Numbered from the stretch's first letter, positions 27,075-37,358 are shown. The stretch: 60,990 bases of DNA from Flavobacteriia bacterium (GCA_947462925.1 CANHQP010000019.1:1-60990); one strand, 5' to 3'. Numbers and translations are program-made. The notes: generated from the letters alone by a model not told the origin.

Positions 27075-30000
27075 ATGAAAGTGATTTTAAATTTTACCAT
27101 TTCAAAGTTCTTTTTCTTTGTTTTCTTGTCTTCAAGTTTTGTATTTACTCATTTAGACTTGTTAGGACAAGAAAACACGTATGATGTTGTTATTCCGTGG
27201 GATGCATCCAAAGAAATTACTGCAAATGAACAAGTGATGTTTGTTCCAACAATCAAAAATCAAGGCTACAATGGTAAAAATCCTTTTTTTGCTTGGCAAA
27301 CCAAGGTGAACGATTTTTTGGATTATGTAGTAAGGGTTAATAATTTAACATTTTACAATGCCAGCAGTGAAGATTTAACATTTCTTTCGATTAATGGCAT
27401 CGTTGTGCCTACAGAACCTGAAATTAATACTTCGACTAATATTTCAAGGGCTGATAAGTTTGTTCATGTTTCTTTGAATCCTTTTGTAAAAGTCGATGGA
27501 GTAATTAAAAGAATTTCATCTTTTAAAGTAGAACTGGAATCCAAGCCAATGCCTGCAACGAAAAAAGATTTTGTTGGTTCATCTGTTTTGGGTGACATAA
27601 ATAGTAAATGGTACAAAATTTCAGTTAATCAAGATGGTATTTACAAAATAGATCAAGCTTTTTTAATTTCTTTGGGAATTGATGTCGCTAATTTGAATCC
27701 GGCACATATTAATATATATGGAAACGGATTTGGGAAGTTGCCAGAATTAAACAGTGTTTACAGGCCTGATGATTTAGTAAAAAATGATATACTAGTTGTA
27801 GGAGAAAGTGATGGGTCTTTTGATTCCAATGATTACATTTTATTTCATGGCTGGGGACCTAATCGAATTTATCAAGTTGGAAACGAGTTGCAAAGAGAAA
27901 TGAATCCTTACAGTGGAGTTTCTTGCTATTTCATTAGGATTTCAGACAGTGATACACCAGGCAGGGTACAAGTTGAAGCTTCGATAGAAACACCCAATCA
28001 AAACGTAAATTCGTTTAACTATTTCAGTGTGTATGAGCAGGAATTAAAGTCACTTGTAGGAGGTGGACAAAGGTGGTATGGTGATTTGTTTGATGAAGAA
28101 TTGACAAAATCTTTTTCTTTTAATGTTCCTAATATATTAACAAGTTCTCCGGCGAAGTTTAGAATTTCAGCTGCATCAAATCCAAGTTCTGGTAATAACA
28201 GTGTACAGCTTTCAATTGGTTCTGAAGTTTTAACAAGTTTTTCTTTACCTACAGTTGCTGCTGATTATGCGAGAGTAGAAAAAACTTTTGAAGATGTTAC
28301 TCCACAATCGTCTATGCCACTTACTATGACAGTGAGTAGGAGTAATCCAGCTGTAATGACTTATCTTGATAAAATTGAGTTAAATGCGCGTGCAAGTTTA
28401 AGTTTTTCAGGGAATCAAATGTACTTTAGAGACTTGCTTTCAGTTGGTGCAGGAAAAATTAGTTCGTTCACAATTGGAAATTTTAGTTCAAATTCTTTTG
28501 TTTGGAACGTGACTGATAGGCAAAAACCAGTTCTTGAGGTAGGCAGTTTTACTGGGAACACATATAGTTTTGTAACACGAACAGATTCATTGAAAACTTT
28601 TGTTGTTTCAAACGGTTCTAATTTTTTGACTCCGAGTTACATCGGGACTGTTGTTCCTCAAAACTTGCATGCTTTAGATTATGCTGATCTACTGATTGTT
28701 ACTCCTGTTGTTTTTAAGGATCAAGCAGAACGATTGGCAAATTTGCATCGAAATGAGGGTTTGTTGGTTCATGTTGTTACTACAGAACAAATTTACAATG
28801 AATTTTCTTCCGGTACTTTAGATGTTACTGCTATTAAATGGTTTGCAAAAATGTTTTTCGATCGTGCAAATGGAAATCCTGATTTGATGCCGAAAAACTT
28901 ATTGCTATTTGGAGATGGAACTTATGATCCAAAAGGGATTGTTTCCAACGTAAATTATATTCCTACTTATCAAGTTTTGAGTTCTGAAAATCATATAGAT
29001 GCCTTGGTAACGGACGATTATTTTGGAATGATGAATGACAATGAATCATTGGGTAATGCTGACGCCATGGATTTGGGCGTTGGAAGGTTATTGATTTCTT
29101 CTAATCAAATTGCCAAGGAACAAGTAGATAAAATTGAAATTTACATGACAAATGGAGCCAATTTAATGAGCACCAGCGAAGATTGTTGTTCTGGTAATTC
29201 TAATATTGATGGCACTTTTGGTGATTGGAGATTAAATTATGTGCAAATAGCCGATGACGAAGAAGGAGGATATTTTATAACGCAAGATTGTGAGCCACAA
29301 TACGAGGAAGTAACCGCAAATCATCCAGAAATGAATGCAGACAAGTTATACACTGATGCTTTCGTTCAAGTTTCAGGAGCGGGTGGACAAAGGTATCCAG
29401 ATGTTTATGATGCAATTACTAATCGAGTTCAAAGAGGGGCGCTGGTGGTAAATTATGTGGGGCATGGTGGAGAGGCAGGTGCAGCTTTGGAACGTATAAT
29501 TACCATTTCACAGATTTTGTCTTGGACGAATTTGAACAAAATGAATTTATTTGTTTCTGCAACATGCGAATTTACTAAGTATGATGATCCAAGCAGAGTT
29601 TCAGCAGGTGAATGGGTTTCCTTAAATCCCGCTGGAGGTGCCATTGCTTTGATGACAACCACTAGGTCTGTGTATTTTGATGTCAATTCAACTACTGGAG
29701 AAAGGTTTTACGAGAATGTATTTCAAAGAGATAATTTATTTCAGCCATTGACATTTGGGGAAATTATGCGTCGAACTAAAAATGCAACGAATGAAGGAAT
29801 TAACAAAAGAAGTTTTACGTTGATTGGTGATCCAGCATTGAAAATTGCCCTGCCAAAATATAGAATTGTCACAGATAGTATCAATCACATGAGTCCGAAT
29901 TTGGTAAACGATACGATTGAGGCTCTGAGTAAAATGAATATCAAAGGACATTTGGAAGATTTCAATGGAAATGTTTTAACAAATTATCAAGGGGTTTTGT

Positions 30001-30938
30001 CACCAACTGTTTTTGATAAACCAAAATTAGTTAAAACACTTGCACAAGATCCAACATCTCCCGTGTTAGAATTTTCAACTCAAAGAAATTCTATGTACAA
30101 AGGCAAAGCGTCAATTAAGGATGGGTATTTTGACTTTACTTTTGTGGTTCCTAAGGATATAAATTACGCTTTTGGTAATGGAAAAATATCATATTATGCA
30201 AATAATAGCGCCACAGATGCCTTTGGAGAGGATAAACGATTTGTAGTTGGAGGTTTGAACTCAGCTGGATTAAACGATAATGTGGCTCCAACTGTAGAAC
30301 TTTACTTAAATGACCAAAATTTTGTTTCCGGAGGTCTAACTAATGAAAACCCTAAATTGATTGCAGAAGTTTTTGATGAAAATGGAGTAAATACGGTTGG
30401 TAATGGAATTGGGCATGACATTGTTGCCATTTTGGACAATAATACATCCGATCCTATTTTGTTGAATGATTATTACACTGCTAATTTGGATTCTTATCAA
30501 AGTGGAAAAGTAGCTTATGATTTTTCAGGTTTATCAGCAGGTAATCATACGTTAACATTTAAAGTTTGGGATGTAAATAATAATTCTTCAGAAACCACAA
30601 TTAATTTTACGGTTGTAGAGAAGCAAGAAATTTCATTGGATCACGTGTTAAATTATCCAAATCCATTTACAACTAAAACACAATTTTTCTTTGAACATAA
30701 TCAAGTTTGCGAGACTTTAGAATCTCAGATTCAAATTTTCACAGTTTCAGGAAAATTAGTTAAGACCATTAATCAATCAGTTAGAACTGCTGGTTTTAGA
30801 ACAGAAGGGATTGATTGGGATGGAAGAGATGATTTTGGAGATCAAATAGGTAAAGGAGTTTATATTTATAAGATTTCAGTAAGAAATCCTGAAGGGGAAA
30901 TCGCTGAAAAAGTAGAAAAATTGGTTTTATTAAGGTAA
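27075..30938 (+). CDS. porU: Type IX secretion sortase PorU
   Basis: From the ATG at 27075 the protein has 1287 residues with a signal peptide (FFFFVFLSSSFVFTHLDLLG). An earlier in-frame ATG at 27018 would bury the signal. It has an N-terminal domain, then a gingipain/C25 peptidase domain with the catalytic His at about residue 797 (NYVGHGGEAG) and Cys at about 831 (VSATCEFTKYDD). The C-terminus (LNYPNPFTTKTQFFFEHN, IGKGVYIYKISV) is T9SS-signal-like, as in PorU. PorU sits on the cell surface, cleaves the C-terminal signals of T9SS cargo and attaches cargo to lipopolysaccharide. It is followed by porV. Confidence 0.93.
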   Translation: MKVILNFTISKFFFFVFLSSSFVFTHLDLLGQENTYDVVIPWDASKEITANEQVMFVPTIKNQGYNGKNPFFAWQTKVNDFLDYVVRVNNLTFYNASSEDLTFLSINGIVVPTEPEINTSTNISRADKFVHVSLNPFVKVDGVIKRISSFKVELESKPMPATKKDFVGSSVLGDINSKWYKISVNQDGIYKIDQAFLISLGIDVANLNPAHINIYGNGFGKLPELNSVYRPDDLVKNDILVVGESDGSFDSNDYILFHGWGPNRIYQVGNELQREMNPYSGVSCYFIRISDSDTPGRVQVEASIETPNQNVNSFNYFSVYEQELKSLVGGGQRWYGDLFDEELTKSFSFNVPNILTSSPAKFRISAASNPSSGNNSVQLSIGSEVLTSFSLPTVAADYARVEKTFEDVTPQSSMPLTMTVSRSNPAVMTYLDKIELNARASLSFSGNQMYFRDLLSVGAGKISSFTIGNFSSNSFVWNVTDRQKPVLEVGSFTGNTYSFVTRTDSLKTFVVSNGSNFLTPSYIGTVVPQNLHALDYADLLIVTPVVFKDQAERLANLHRNEGLLVHVVTTEQIYNEFSSGTLDVTAIKWFAKMFFDRANGNPDLMPKNLLLFGDGTYDPKGIVSNVNYIPTYQVLSSENHIDALVTDDYFGMMNDNESLGNADAMDLGVGRLLISSNQIAKEQVDKIEIYMTNGANLMSTSEDCCSGNSNIDGTFGDWRLNYVQIADDEEGGYFITQDCEPQYEEVTANHPEMNADKLYTDAFVQVSGAGGQRYPDVYDAITNRVQRGALVVNYVGHGGEAGAALERIITISQILSWTNLNKMNLFVSATCEFTKYDDPSRVSAGEWVSLNPAGGAIALMTTTRSVYFDVNSTTGERFYENVFQRDNLFQPLTFGEIMRRTKNATNEGINKRSFTLIGDPALKIALPKYRIVTDSINHMSPNLVNDTIEALSKMNIKGHLEDFNGNVLTNYQGVLSPTVFDKPKLVKTLAQDPTSPVLEFSTQRNSMYKGKASIKDGYFDFTFVVPKDINYAFGNGKISYYANNSATDAFGEDKRFVVGGLNSAGLNDNVAPTVELYLNDQNFVSGGLTNENPKLIAEVFDENGVNTVGNGIGHDIVAILDNNTSDPILLNDYYTANLDSYQSGKVAYDFSGLSAGNHTLTFKVWDVNNNSSETTINFTVVEKQEISLDHVLNYPNPFTTKTQFFFEHNQVCETLESQIQIFTVSGKLVKTINQSVRTAGFRTEGIDWDGRDDFGDQIGKGVYIYKISVRNPEGEIAEKVEKLVLLR

Positions 30939-31001
30939 TTTCAACAATAAAAGTTTTGCTTTTACGTATATTTGTTTTTTGATTCGATTTATATCACACT
31001 T

Positions 31002-32270
31002 ATGTTAAAAAAAATAGGTTTCTTCTTTTTAGTTTCCGCGCCAGTTGTTTTGTTGGCTCAACCTAATAGCTCGGGGGCATCCAATAAAGATTTACAGTTA
31101 AATACGATAACAACAGCAATGCCGTTTTTGAGTATTACACCTGATTCAAGAGCAGGTGCAATGGGTGATGCAGGAACGGCTTTGAGTGCTAATTCACATT
31201 CCATTTATTGGAATACAGCCATGTTGAATTTTTCCAAAGATGATGCTGAAATAAGCGTTTCATATACTCCGTGGTTGAGACAATTAACCAATGATATGTC
31301 ATTGTCTTATGTGTCAGGTTACAAAAGGATTGGTACACGCCATGCTGTAACTGGAGCTTTGCGCTTTTTTAGCCTAGGGGAAATAACATTTACCGACAAT
31401 GCAGGTACTAAAATCAGAGATGACAAGCCATCAGAATTTGAATTTGCTGGCGGGTATGCATTTAAGTTAGCTGATAAGTTTAGTATTGGAATCAATGGTA
31501 AATTTGCTTACTCCAATTTAACTGGAGGATTAGTTACTCCTGGAGGAACAAGTAAAGCTGGAGTGGCCGGAGCATCTGATATTTCATTTGTTTATTACAA
31601 CGATGAAGCAGAATTGGGTGATAAATCTGGGGTTCTATCTCTTGGTGCAACAATAAATAATATTGGTAATAAAATTGCTTATTCGGAAGTAAGTACGGAT
31701 CAGCGTGATTTTTTACCTATGAATTTGAAGTTGGGTGGAGCTTATACCATGAAATTTGATAAATTCAACAATCTAACGTGGGCTTTAGACTTTCAAAAAT
31801 TATTGGTTCCTACACCTCCAATCAGAGATGCAGTGACAGGGGAAATTATTTCTGGAAAAAACAACAATATTGGTGTAATTTCAGGAATGTTACAATCATT
31901 TGGTGATGCTCCTGGTCAAATAGAGGTTGACGATCAAGGAGATTATATTCAAGACGCAAGCGGTAAATATCAAGTTAAAAAAGGATCAAAACTCAAAGAA
32001 GAATTACGAGAAATTAATATTGCAACAGGATTGGAATATTGGTATAATAATATGTTTGCTATCAGAGGTGGTTTTTTCTATGAACATTATACCAAAGGAT
32101 CTCGTCAATATTTTAATGCAGGTGTTGGCTTAAAGTACAAAATCATTGGAATTGATATTTCTTATTTGGCAGCTTTGAGACAAGGAAATCCATTAGCAAA
32201 TACAGTTCGTTTTACATTGCGTTTTCAAATCGGAAATTCTGTAAAGTCAAATGAATCAGCTCCTGAGTAA
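31002..32270 (+). CDS. porV: T9SS outer-membrane protein PorV (LptO)
   Basis: From the ATG at 31002 this 422-residue protein has a signal peptide (FFFLVSAPVVLLAQ). The PorV motif SITPDSRAGAMGDAGTAL and SIYWNTAMLNFSKDDAE follow, then a FadL-like barrel ending in NTVRFTLRFQIGN. PorV binds the C-terminal domain of T9SS cargo as it leaves the SprA translocon and passes it to the PorU sortase. The gene follows porU with a 63-bp gap and abuts ispF directly, so the three may share transcripts. A TATATTTG box at 30967-30974 could give it a promoter of its own, but no TTG partner is visible. Confidence 0.93.
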   Translation: MLKKIGFFFLVSAPVVLLAQPNSSGASNKDLQLNTITTAMPFLSITPDSRAGAMGDAGTALSANSHSIYWNTAMLNFSKDDAEISVSYTPWLRQLTNDMSLSYVSGYKRIGTRHAVTGALRFFSLGEITFTDNAGTKIRDDKPSEFEFAGGYAFKLADKFSIGINGKFAYSNLTGGLVTPGGTSKAGVAGASDISFVYYNDEAELGDKSGVLSLGATINNIGNKIAYSEVSTDQRDFLPMNLKLGGAYTMKFDKFNNLTWALDFQKLLVPTPPIRDAVTGEIISGKNNNIGVISGMLQSFGDAPGQIEVDDQGDYIQDASGKYQVKKGSKLKEELREINIATGLEYWYNNMFAIRGGFFYEHYTKGSRQYFNAGVGLKYKIIGIDISYLAALRQGNPLANTVRFTLRFQIGNSVKSNESAPE

Positions 32271-32750
32271 ATGAATATTCGGATTGGATTTGGTGTTGAT
32301 GTTCACCGTTTGGCTGATGGATTAAAATTGATGGTTGGGGGAAAGGAAATACCTTCGACGTTCGGTGCTGTTGGACATTCAGATGCAGATGTTTTGTTGC
32401 ATGCAATTAGCGATGCACTTTTAGGTGCGGCAAACTTGAGAGACATCGGTTTTCATTTTTTAGATACAGATCCTCAGTTTAAAGGAATTGACAGTAAGAT
32501 TTTGCTTTCTAAAGTATATGATTTAATTGCTGCAAAAGGATTTAGCGTTGTAAACATTGATTGCACAGTTATTCTTGAAAAGCCAAAGTTAAATCCCCAC
32601 ATCCCTGATATGATGGAGATTATCGCAAATATTCTTAAAGTCACAAGTGAAGAAGTTTCCTTGAAAGCAACAACGCACGAAAAGGTAGATTCATTTGGAG
32701 AAGGCAAAGCGATTAAAGCTTATGCTGTTTGTCTACTAAAGAAAAATTGA
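32271..32750 (+). CDS. ispF: 2-C-methyl-D-erythritol 2,4-cyclodiphosphate synthase
   Basis: This 159-residue enzyme has the metal-site motif FGVDVHRLADG and HSDADVLLHAISDALLGAA at the N-terminus, GFHFLDTDPQFKG in the middle, and TTHEKVDSFGEGKAIKAYAV at the end. It makes the cyclic diphosphate of the non-mevalonate isoprenoid pathway as a cytoplasmic trimer. Its ATG begins immediately after the porV stop. A strong hairpin follows at 32768-32793. Confidence 0.96.
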   Translation: MNIRIGFGVDVHRLADGLKLMVGGKEIPSTFGAVGHSDADVLLHAISDALLGAANLRDIGFHFLDTDPQFKGIDSKILLSKVYDLIAAKGFSVVNIDCTVILEKPKLNPHIPDMMEIIANILKVTSEEVSLKATTHEKVDSFGEGKAIKAYAVCLLKKN

Positions 32751-32767
32751 TTGAATTCTAAATAAAA

Positions 32768-32793
32768 AAAGGAATCAATTTCTTGATTCCTTT
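32768..32793. terminator. Bidirectional terminator after ispF
   Basis: AAAGGAATCAA (32768-32778) pairs perfectly with TTGATTCCTTT (32783-32793) around a TTTC loop. It is flanked by an A tract on the left and Ts in the stem end on the right. It can serve ispF and the convergent small membrane gene. Confidence 0.8.
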
Positions 32794-32891
32794 CAACTAA
32801 CTAAAATTAAAACCTTAATAAACTCCACGAAGATTAAGGTCTCTCTTTTGACTTATGATTGTAGCAATTTAATTCTATATTGATTAACCTA

Positions 32892-33170
32892 TCAATAGAT
32901 TGAGTAAAATACAATCATGATAACATCTATAACTACACAAACAGATGCCGAATTGATTATCCATTTCATTGGTGAAACGGAAAGCAATAAGCTTAAAGTT
33001 AACATCGTAGGAATCAATATCAATGAAAGAGATAAAATGCTTTCAATTGCTCCTAATCCAACTGCAATTCCGCCTAAACAGCCAATTACTAGAATGACTA
33101 AACTGATTAAACCGAATCTATTAAATTCTGATCCTTTATAAATACCTGTATTTTCTACTGTATGACTCAT
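32892..33170 (-). CDS. Small three-TM membrane protein
   Basis: This 92-residue protein has a polar start (MSHTVENTGIYKGSEFNRFG), followed by three hydrophobic segments: LISLVILVIGCLGGIAVGLG, LSLSLILIPTMLTLSLLLS and IINSASVCVVIDVIMIVF. The overall pattern resembles short Bacteroidota membrane proteins of unknown role; I cannot name a function. The opposite strand is open too but gives a protein with no sensible topology, so the minus strand is preferred. It is a single-gene unit between ispF and the SDR gene. Confidence 0.65.
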   Translation of the reverse strand: MSHTVENTGIYKGSEFNRFGLISLVILVIGCLGGIAVGLGAIESILSLSLILIPTMLTLSLLLSVSPMKWIINSASVCVVIDVIMIVFYSIY

Positions 33171-33317
33171 AACTTACGTTTTTTAGTTTGGTACAAATTT
33201 CGGTTCAAAATGAATCTTTGGAAATGACAATTGTTAGTTTTTAAATTGATATTCATCAGTTTTTTCGTTTGGTGCAGAATATTATATTTAATTTTGATTT
33301 CTATAAAAGGAATTACA

Positions 33318-34115
33318 ATGAACTATTTTCAAGGGAAAATTGCATGGGTTACAGGCGCTTCATCTGGCATTGGTAGGGCAACTTGTGAAGCTTTGGCTAA
33401 TAGTGGTGCAGTCGTCGTGCTATCTGCACGCAATGAAGAAATGTTAATTGAAGTTTCTAAGGGATTGGCTAAATCAGAGCAACATTTTGTACTTCCGCTG
33501 GATTTGGAACGAATGGAAACCTTTCAATCGAAAGTCGATCAAATCATTGAAAAATATGGAAGGATCGATTTTTTGTTCAATAATGGAGGACTGAGTCAAC
33601 GTTCATTGGTTTCTGAAACGTCGATTGATGTTGACCGAAAAATAATGGAAATCAATTACTTTGGAAATATTGCTTTAGCTAAGGCTGTTTTACCGTATTT
33701 TATCAAACAAAAATCTGGTCATTTTGTCATCACTTCAAGCATCGCAGGAAAATTTGGATTTTATTTGAGATCAGCATACAGTGCATCGAAACATGCTTTG
33801 CAAGGATTTTACGAAAGTTTAGCACTCGAGGAAGCGCAAAATAATGTTTTTGTGACCATTTCTTGTCCAGGAAAAATAAATACGCCGATTTCAACCAATG
33901 CTTTGACCGCTTCTGGAGAAAAACATGGAGTTATGGACCACAATCAAGCGACCGGAATGTCGGTGGAAGAATGTGTATCTATTTTATTGAAAGCTGTTTC
34001 GAAGAAAAAGAGAGAGATTTTGATTGGAAACAAAGAAACCTTGGCTGTTAGCTTGAGAAGATTTTTGCCTCAAAAAATGTTTTGGAACATCATTAAAAAA
34101 CAAAAGGCAACTTAA
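33318..34115 (+). CDS. Short-chain dehydrogenase/reductase
   Basis: From the ATG at 33318, preceded by an AAAAGGAA Shine-Dalgarno-like stretch, the protein has 265 residues. A longer in-frame form starting at a TTG upstream adds only a hydrophobic run and is rejected. It has the classical motifs: VTGASSGIGRA (nucleotide binding), NNGGLSQRS, the catalytic Ser in ITSSIAGKFG, and YSASKHALQG (Tyr and Lys). The overall form resembles the DHRS7-like SDRs. Substrate is unknown. Confidence 0.88.
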   Translation: MNYFQGKIAWVTGASSGIGRATCEALANSGAVVVLSARNEEMLIEVSKGLAKSEQHFVLPLDLERMETFQSKVDQIIEKYGRIDFLFNNGGLSQRSLVSETSIDVDRKIMEINYFGNIALAKAVLPYFIKQKSGHFVITSSIAGKFGFYLRSAYSASKHALQGFYESLALEEAQNNVFVTISCPGKINTPISTNALTASGEKHGVMDHNQATGMSVEECVSILLKAVSKKKREILIGNKETLAVSLRRFLPQKMFWNIIKKQKAT

Positions 34116-34150
34116 TAAGCTGCCTTCATTTATTTGGATTTGATAATTAA

Positions 34151-35107
34151 TTAAATCAAATTTTGCGTTGTCAAAAATTCAACTACGTTTTTTTCAATTC
34201 TTGCTTCGATATTTGAATTGTCTGCTTTAACGAAAGGTTTTCCAATGATTTTTTCGTAAAGTTCGATGTATCTTTCAGTAATTACATCTACAAATTCATC
34301 TGGCATGAAAGGCATTTGTTGACCATCTAATCCTTGGAAATTATGTTCAATTAACCATTGACGTACAAATTCTTTAGATAATTGCTTTTGTGCTTCTCCT
34401 TTTTCTTGTCGTTCAGCATAACCGTCGGCATAAAAGTATCTAGAAGAATCTGGTGTGTGAATTTCGTCGATTAAGTAAACTTTACCGTCTTTGATTCCAA
34501 ATTCATATTTTGTATCAACTAGAATCAATCCCTGCGCTGCAGCCATTTCTGTTCCTCTTTGAAACAGTGCATGGGTATAATTTTCAAGTTGAACGTAAAT
34601 TGCTTCAGGAACAATATTTTGAGCGATGATTTCCTCTCTTGAAATGTCTTCATCATGTCCTTCTTCCGCTTTAGACGCTGGAGTGATGATTGGTTCTGGG
34701 AATTTGTCATTTTCCTTCATTCCTTCTGGCAATGCAACACCACATAAAATACGTTTTCCAGCCTTGTATTCTCTTGCACTGTGACCAGCTAAATATCCTC
34801 TGATGACCATTTCTACACGAATTGGCTCGCATTTAAGTCCAACAGCCACACATGGATCTGGGGTTCCTATCAACCAGTTTGGTACAATGTCTCTCGTTGC
34901 TTCCAAAAACATGGTTGCAACTTGATTTAAAACTTGTCCTTTGTAGGGAATTCCTTTTGGTAAAATGTGATCAAAAGCAGAGATTCTGTCAGAGGCAATC
35001 ATCACTAAAACGTCATTTTTTAGTGAGTAAACTTCGCGTACTTTACCTTTGTAAATTGCTTCCTGACCAGGGAAATTATAGTTGGTGTCTGTGATTGTTT
35101 GATTCAT
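34151..35107 (-). CDS. purC: SAICAR synthase (phosphoribosylaminoimidazole-succinocarboxamide synthase)
   Basis: This 318-residue enzyme has [20 protein letters not shown] and [19 protein letters not shown] at the N-terminus. [16 protein letters not shown] follows, and the C-terminal half has [19 protein letters not shown] and [13 protein letters not shown]. PurC joins aspartate to CAIR in de novo purine synthesis, using ATP. The length is that of the longer (yeast-like) PurC group rather than the short ~240-residue form. It starts 10 bp after the phoH stop, so the two are co-transcribed. Confidence 0.95.
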   Translation of the reverse strand: MNQTITDTNYNFPGQEAIYKGKVREVYSLKNDVLVMIASDRISAFDHILPKGIPYKGQVLNQVATMFLEATRDIVPNWLIGTPDPCVAVGLKCEPIRVEMVIRGYLAGHSAREYKAGKRILCGVALPEGMKENDKFPEPIITPASKAEEGHDEDISREEIIAQNIVPEAIYVQLENYTHALFQRGTEMAAAQGLILVDTKYEFGIKDGKVYLIDEIHTPDSSRYFYADGYAERQEKGEAQKQLSKEFVRQWLIEHNFQGLDGQQMPFMPDEFVDVITERYIELYEKIIGKPFVKADNSNIEARIEKNVVEFLTTQNLI

Positions 35108-35117
35108 TTTTTTGAAT

Positions 35118-36098
35118 TTATTCTTTTTCTTTTTCGTCTTTCAATTTTTGTTCGGCTGCTTCTGCTTTCTCAAATGCGTCGATTATTTTCTTCACCAATG
35201 GATGTCTGATTACATCGCTTTGATTCAGTCTGATAATTCCAATTCCATCCACGTCTTTCAATGCATCAAGCGCATAGGAAAGTCCTGAACGTTGTTTTCT
35301 TGGTAAATCAATTTGTGACATGTCTCCAGTAATCACAAAATTGGCAGTTTGTCCCATGCGAGTCAAAAACATTTTCATTTGCATGACAGTTGCGTTTTGC
35401 GCTTCATCTAAAATAACAAAAGCTTTGTCAAGTGTTCGTCCTCTCATGAACGCCAAAGGAGCAATTTCGATGATTCCGATATCTATTAAGTCTGCTAATT
35501 TTTCTGGTGGAATCATATCGCGCAAAGCATCATAAAGCGGCATCATGTATGGATCCAGTTTTTCTTTCATGTCGCCTGGTAAAAAACCAAGATTTTCTCC
35601 TGCTTCAACTGCTGGTCGAGTTAAAACGATTCTTTTTACTTCCTTTGCTTTCAAAGCGCGAACAGCCAAGGCGACTGCAGTGTATGTTTTACCAGTTCCA
35701 GCTGGACCAACGGCAAAAACCATGTCATTTTCATTGACAGCTTTGACAAGTTTTCGCTGATTGATTGTTTTCGCTTTGATTTTTACACCACCATTTCCGT
35801 GAACTAGCGTTTCAGAGCCATCATTGGTTTCAGGAGTCGTTCCATCGTCAAACATAATTTGTTCAATGGCGTTTTCGGTAATTTGGTTGAATTTGTGAAA
35901 GTACCTTAAAATCATTTGGAATTTGACTTCAAAAACATCCATAACTTCATGATCTCCAACAATCGTAATAACATTTCCGCGCGAAACAATTTTAAGTTTA
36001 GGGAAAAAACTCTTGATCTTTGACAAGTTAATGTTGTTGACTCCGAATAATTCAACTGGATTTATTCCTTCAATTTCTATATTTTTCTCCAAGTTCAA
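35118..36098 (-). CDS. PhoH-family ATPase
   Basis: This 326-residue protein has a KH-like N-terminal part ([16 protein letters not shown]), then the ATPase domain. Walker A is [20 protein letters not shown] near residue 135, followed by [18 protein letters not shown], Walker [21 protein letters not shown], and [20 protein letters not shown]. It has been linked in other bacteria to RNA metabolism, often beside ybeY, but ybeY is not seen here. It is followed by purC in the same unit. A TAAATTTG box (36156-36163, minus strand) lies upstream. Confidence 0.9.
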   Translation of the reverse strand: MNLEKNIEIEGINPVELFGVNNINLSKIKSFFPKLKIVSRGNVITIVGDHEVMDVFEVKFQMILRYFHKFNQITENAIEQIMFDDGTTPETNDGSETLVHGNGGVKIKAKTINQRKLVKAVNENDMVFAVGPAGTGKTYTAVALAVRALKAKEVKRIVLTRPAVEAGENLGFLPGDMKEKLDPYMMPLYDALRDMIPPEKLADLIDIGIIEIAPLAFMRGRTLDKAFVILDEAQNATVMQMKMFLTRMGQTANFVITGDMSQIDLPRKQRSGLSYALDALKDVDGIGIIRLNQSDVIRHPLVKKIIDAFEKAEAAEQKLKDEKEKE

Positions 36099-36188
36099 GA
36101 TTAATTAATGATGCGTTAAACTTTATATTTGTGGAAATAAACCTTATTTTTGAAACAAATTTAGGAATAATTTCTCCAAAATAACAGC

Positions 36189-37049
36189 ATGATGCAAATC
36201 ATTACACTTACGACAGACATGGGATTATTAGATCACTATGTTGCAGCGTTGAAAGGATCAATTTTCAGCCTGTCTTCTGACGTTCAAATTGTGGATATTT
36301 CGCATCAGGTTAACCCTTTCGATGTCAGTCAAGAGGCTTTTTTTGTTAAAAGTTGTTACCATGAATTCCCGAAAGGAACTATTCATCTTTGCACAGTTGA
36401 TAGCGAGCCTGTTATTAATTTTGGGTCGAGTTCAAGTGGCAGCTTTCCTTCAATTATGTTGTATGAAGGTCATTATTTTGTTTCAAATGACAATGGTTTT
36501 TTTGGTTTGCTGTTAGATGGAAATCGTCCAGAGAAATTTTGGAGGTTGGATGACGTGATGTCTAATCCGAATATGCTCAAATTTCCGATCAAAAATATAC
36601 TTGTGCCGGCAACAATTAAGATTTCTCAGAAAATCGAAATTGAAACTTTTGCAACGGAAAGCGATTACAAACGAGCATTCTCAATAAACGCTGTGACCGA
36701 AGAAAATTTGATTAGAGGAAATGTCGTTCACATAGATCATTTTGGAAATATTATTACCAACATTAGCAAAGAGCTTTTTCACAGAATTGGACAAAATGCG
36801 CCGTTTACGATTTATTTCCGTCGAAAGGAATATTACATCGAAGAAATTTCGAATACATATAGCGATGTAGTAGAAGGTGAAAAAGTGGCCATTTTTAATA
36901 GTAATGAAATGTTAGAAATAGCTATTAATCGCGGTGCCAACGGACGAAATGGCGGCGCAAGTTCACTTTTTGGAATTAATTTACAGGACATTGTAAGAAT
37001 CGAATTTACGCCACGTGGATCGAAACAAACTTTGGAATCCCTTTTTTAA
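36189..37049 (+). CDS. SAM hydroxide adenosyltransferase (DUF62 / chlorinase-fluorinase family)
   Basis: This 286-residue protein has TLTTDMGLLDHYVAALKGSI at the N-terminus, with the Asp that contacts the SAM ribose. VDISHQVNPFDVSQEAFF and RGNVVHIDHFGNIITNIS follow, the latter carrying the Arg/His pair of the hydroxide-adding enzymes. Members split S-adenosylmethionine with water to adenosine and methionine; the halogenating members are a small minority. Nothing here suggests fluorination or chlorination. The gene is divergent from phoH and is followed after 6 bp by a monooxygenase-like gene. Confidence 0.88.
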   Translation: MMQIITLTTDMGLLDHYVAALKGSIFSLSSDVQIVDISHQVNPFDVSQEAFFVKSCYHEFPKGTIHLCTVDSEPVINFGSSSSGSFPSIMLYEGHYFVSNDNGFFGLLLDGNRPEKFWRLDDVMSNPNMLKFPIKNILVPATIKISQKIEIETFATESDYKRAFSINAVTEENLIRGNVVHIDHFGNIITNISKELFHRIGQNAPFTIYFRRKEYYIEEISNTYSDVVEGEKVAIFNSNEMLEIAINRGANGRNGGASSLFGINLQDIVRIEFTPRGSKQTLESLF

Positions 37050-37055
37050 GCATTC

Positions 37056-37358
37056 ATGATTACTCGAATTGTAAAACTTCACTTTCAGCCCGAAAAAACA
37101 GATGATTTCTTGGCTTTTTTTGAAACGATTAAATGGCAAGTAGCAACACAGCCAAATTGTTTTGGAATGAAGCTATTGCGTGATAAAAATCAACCGAATA
37201 TTGTTTTTACCTTTAGCAAATGGGAAAATGAAGAAGCATTAAATACTTATAGAGATTCTGAATTGTTTGGAGTTGTTTGGCCAACAATCAAGCCTTGGTT
37301 TCAAGAAAAAGCTGAAGCTTGGACAATTGAAGAGTGGTTTGATGGAATGCCGAAATAA
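37056..37358 (+). CDS. Antibiotic-biosynthesis-monooxygenase-fold protein
   Basis: This 100-residue protein is a single ABM/dimeric ferredoxin-like domain. It begins MITRIVKLHFQPEKTDDFLA, with MKLLRDKNQPNIVFTFSKWE in the centre and TYRDSELFGVVWPTIKPW toward the end. Such proteins are small dimers, some of them quinol monooxygenases and many of unknown function. It begins 6 bp after the SAM hydrolase gene and is likely co-expressed with it. Confidence 0.8.
   Translation: MITRIVKLHFQPEKTDDFLAFFETIKWQVATQPNCFGMKLLRDKNQPNIVFTFSKWENEEALNTYRDSELFGVVWPTIKPWFQEKAEAWTIEEWFDGMPK

Noticed and set aside
32917..33141. 74-codon open frame on the plus strand within the three-TM gene
   Set aside because: It is entirely inside the minus-strand gene, is hydrophilic without domain features, and the minus strand gives a coherent membrane topology.
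33231..33317. TTG-initiated N-terminal extension of the SDR gene
   Set aside because: The ATG at 33318 is preceded by a Shine-Dalgarno-like AAAAGGAA and begins exactly at the SDR fold; the extension only adds a hydrophobic run.
36189..37049. Fluorinase or chlorinase function for the DUF62 protein
   Set aside because: The RGNVVHIDHFGN segment has the Arg/His arrangement of SAM hydroxide adenosyltransferases, and no halogenation genes are nearby.
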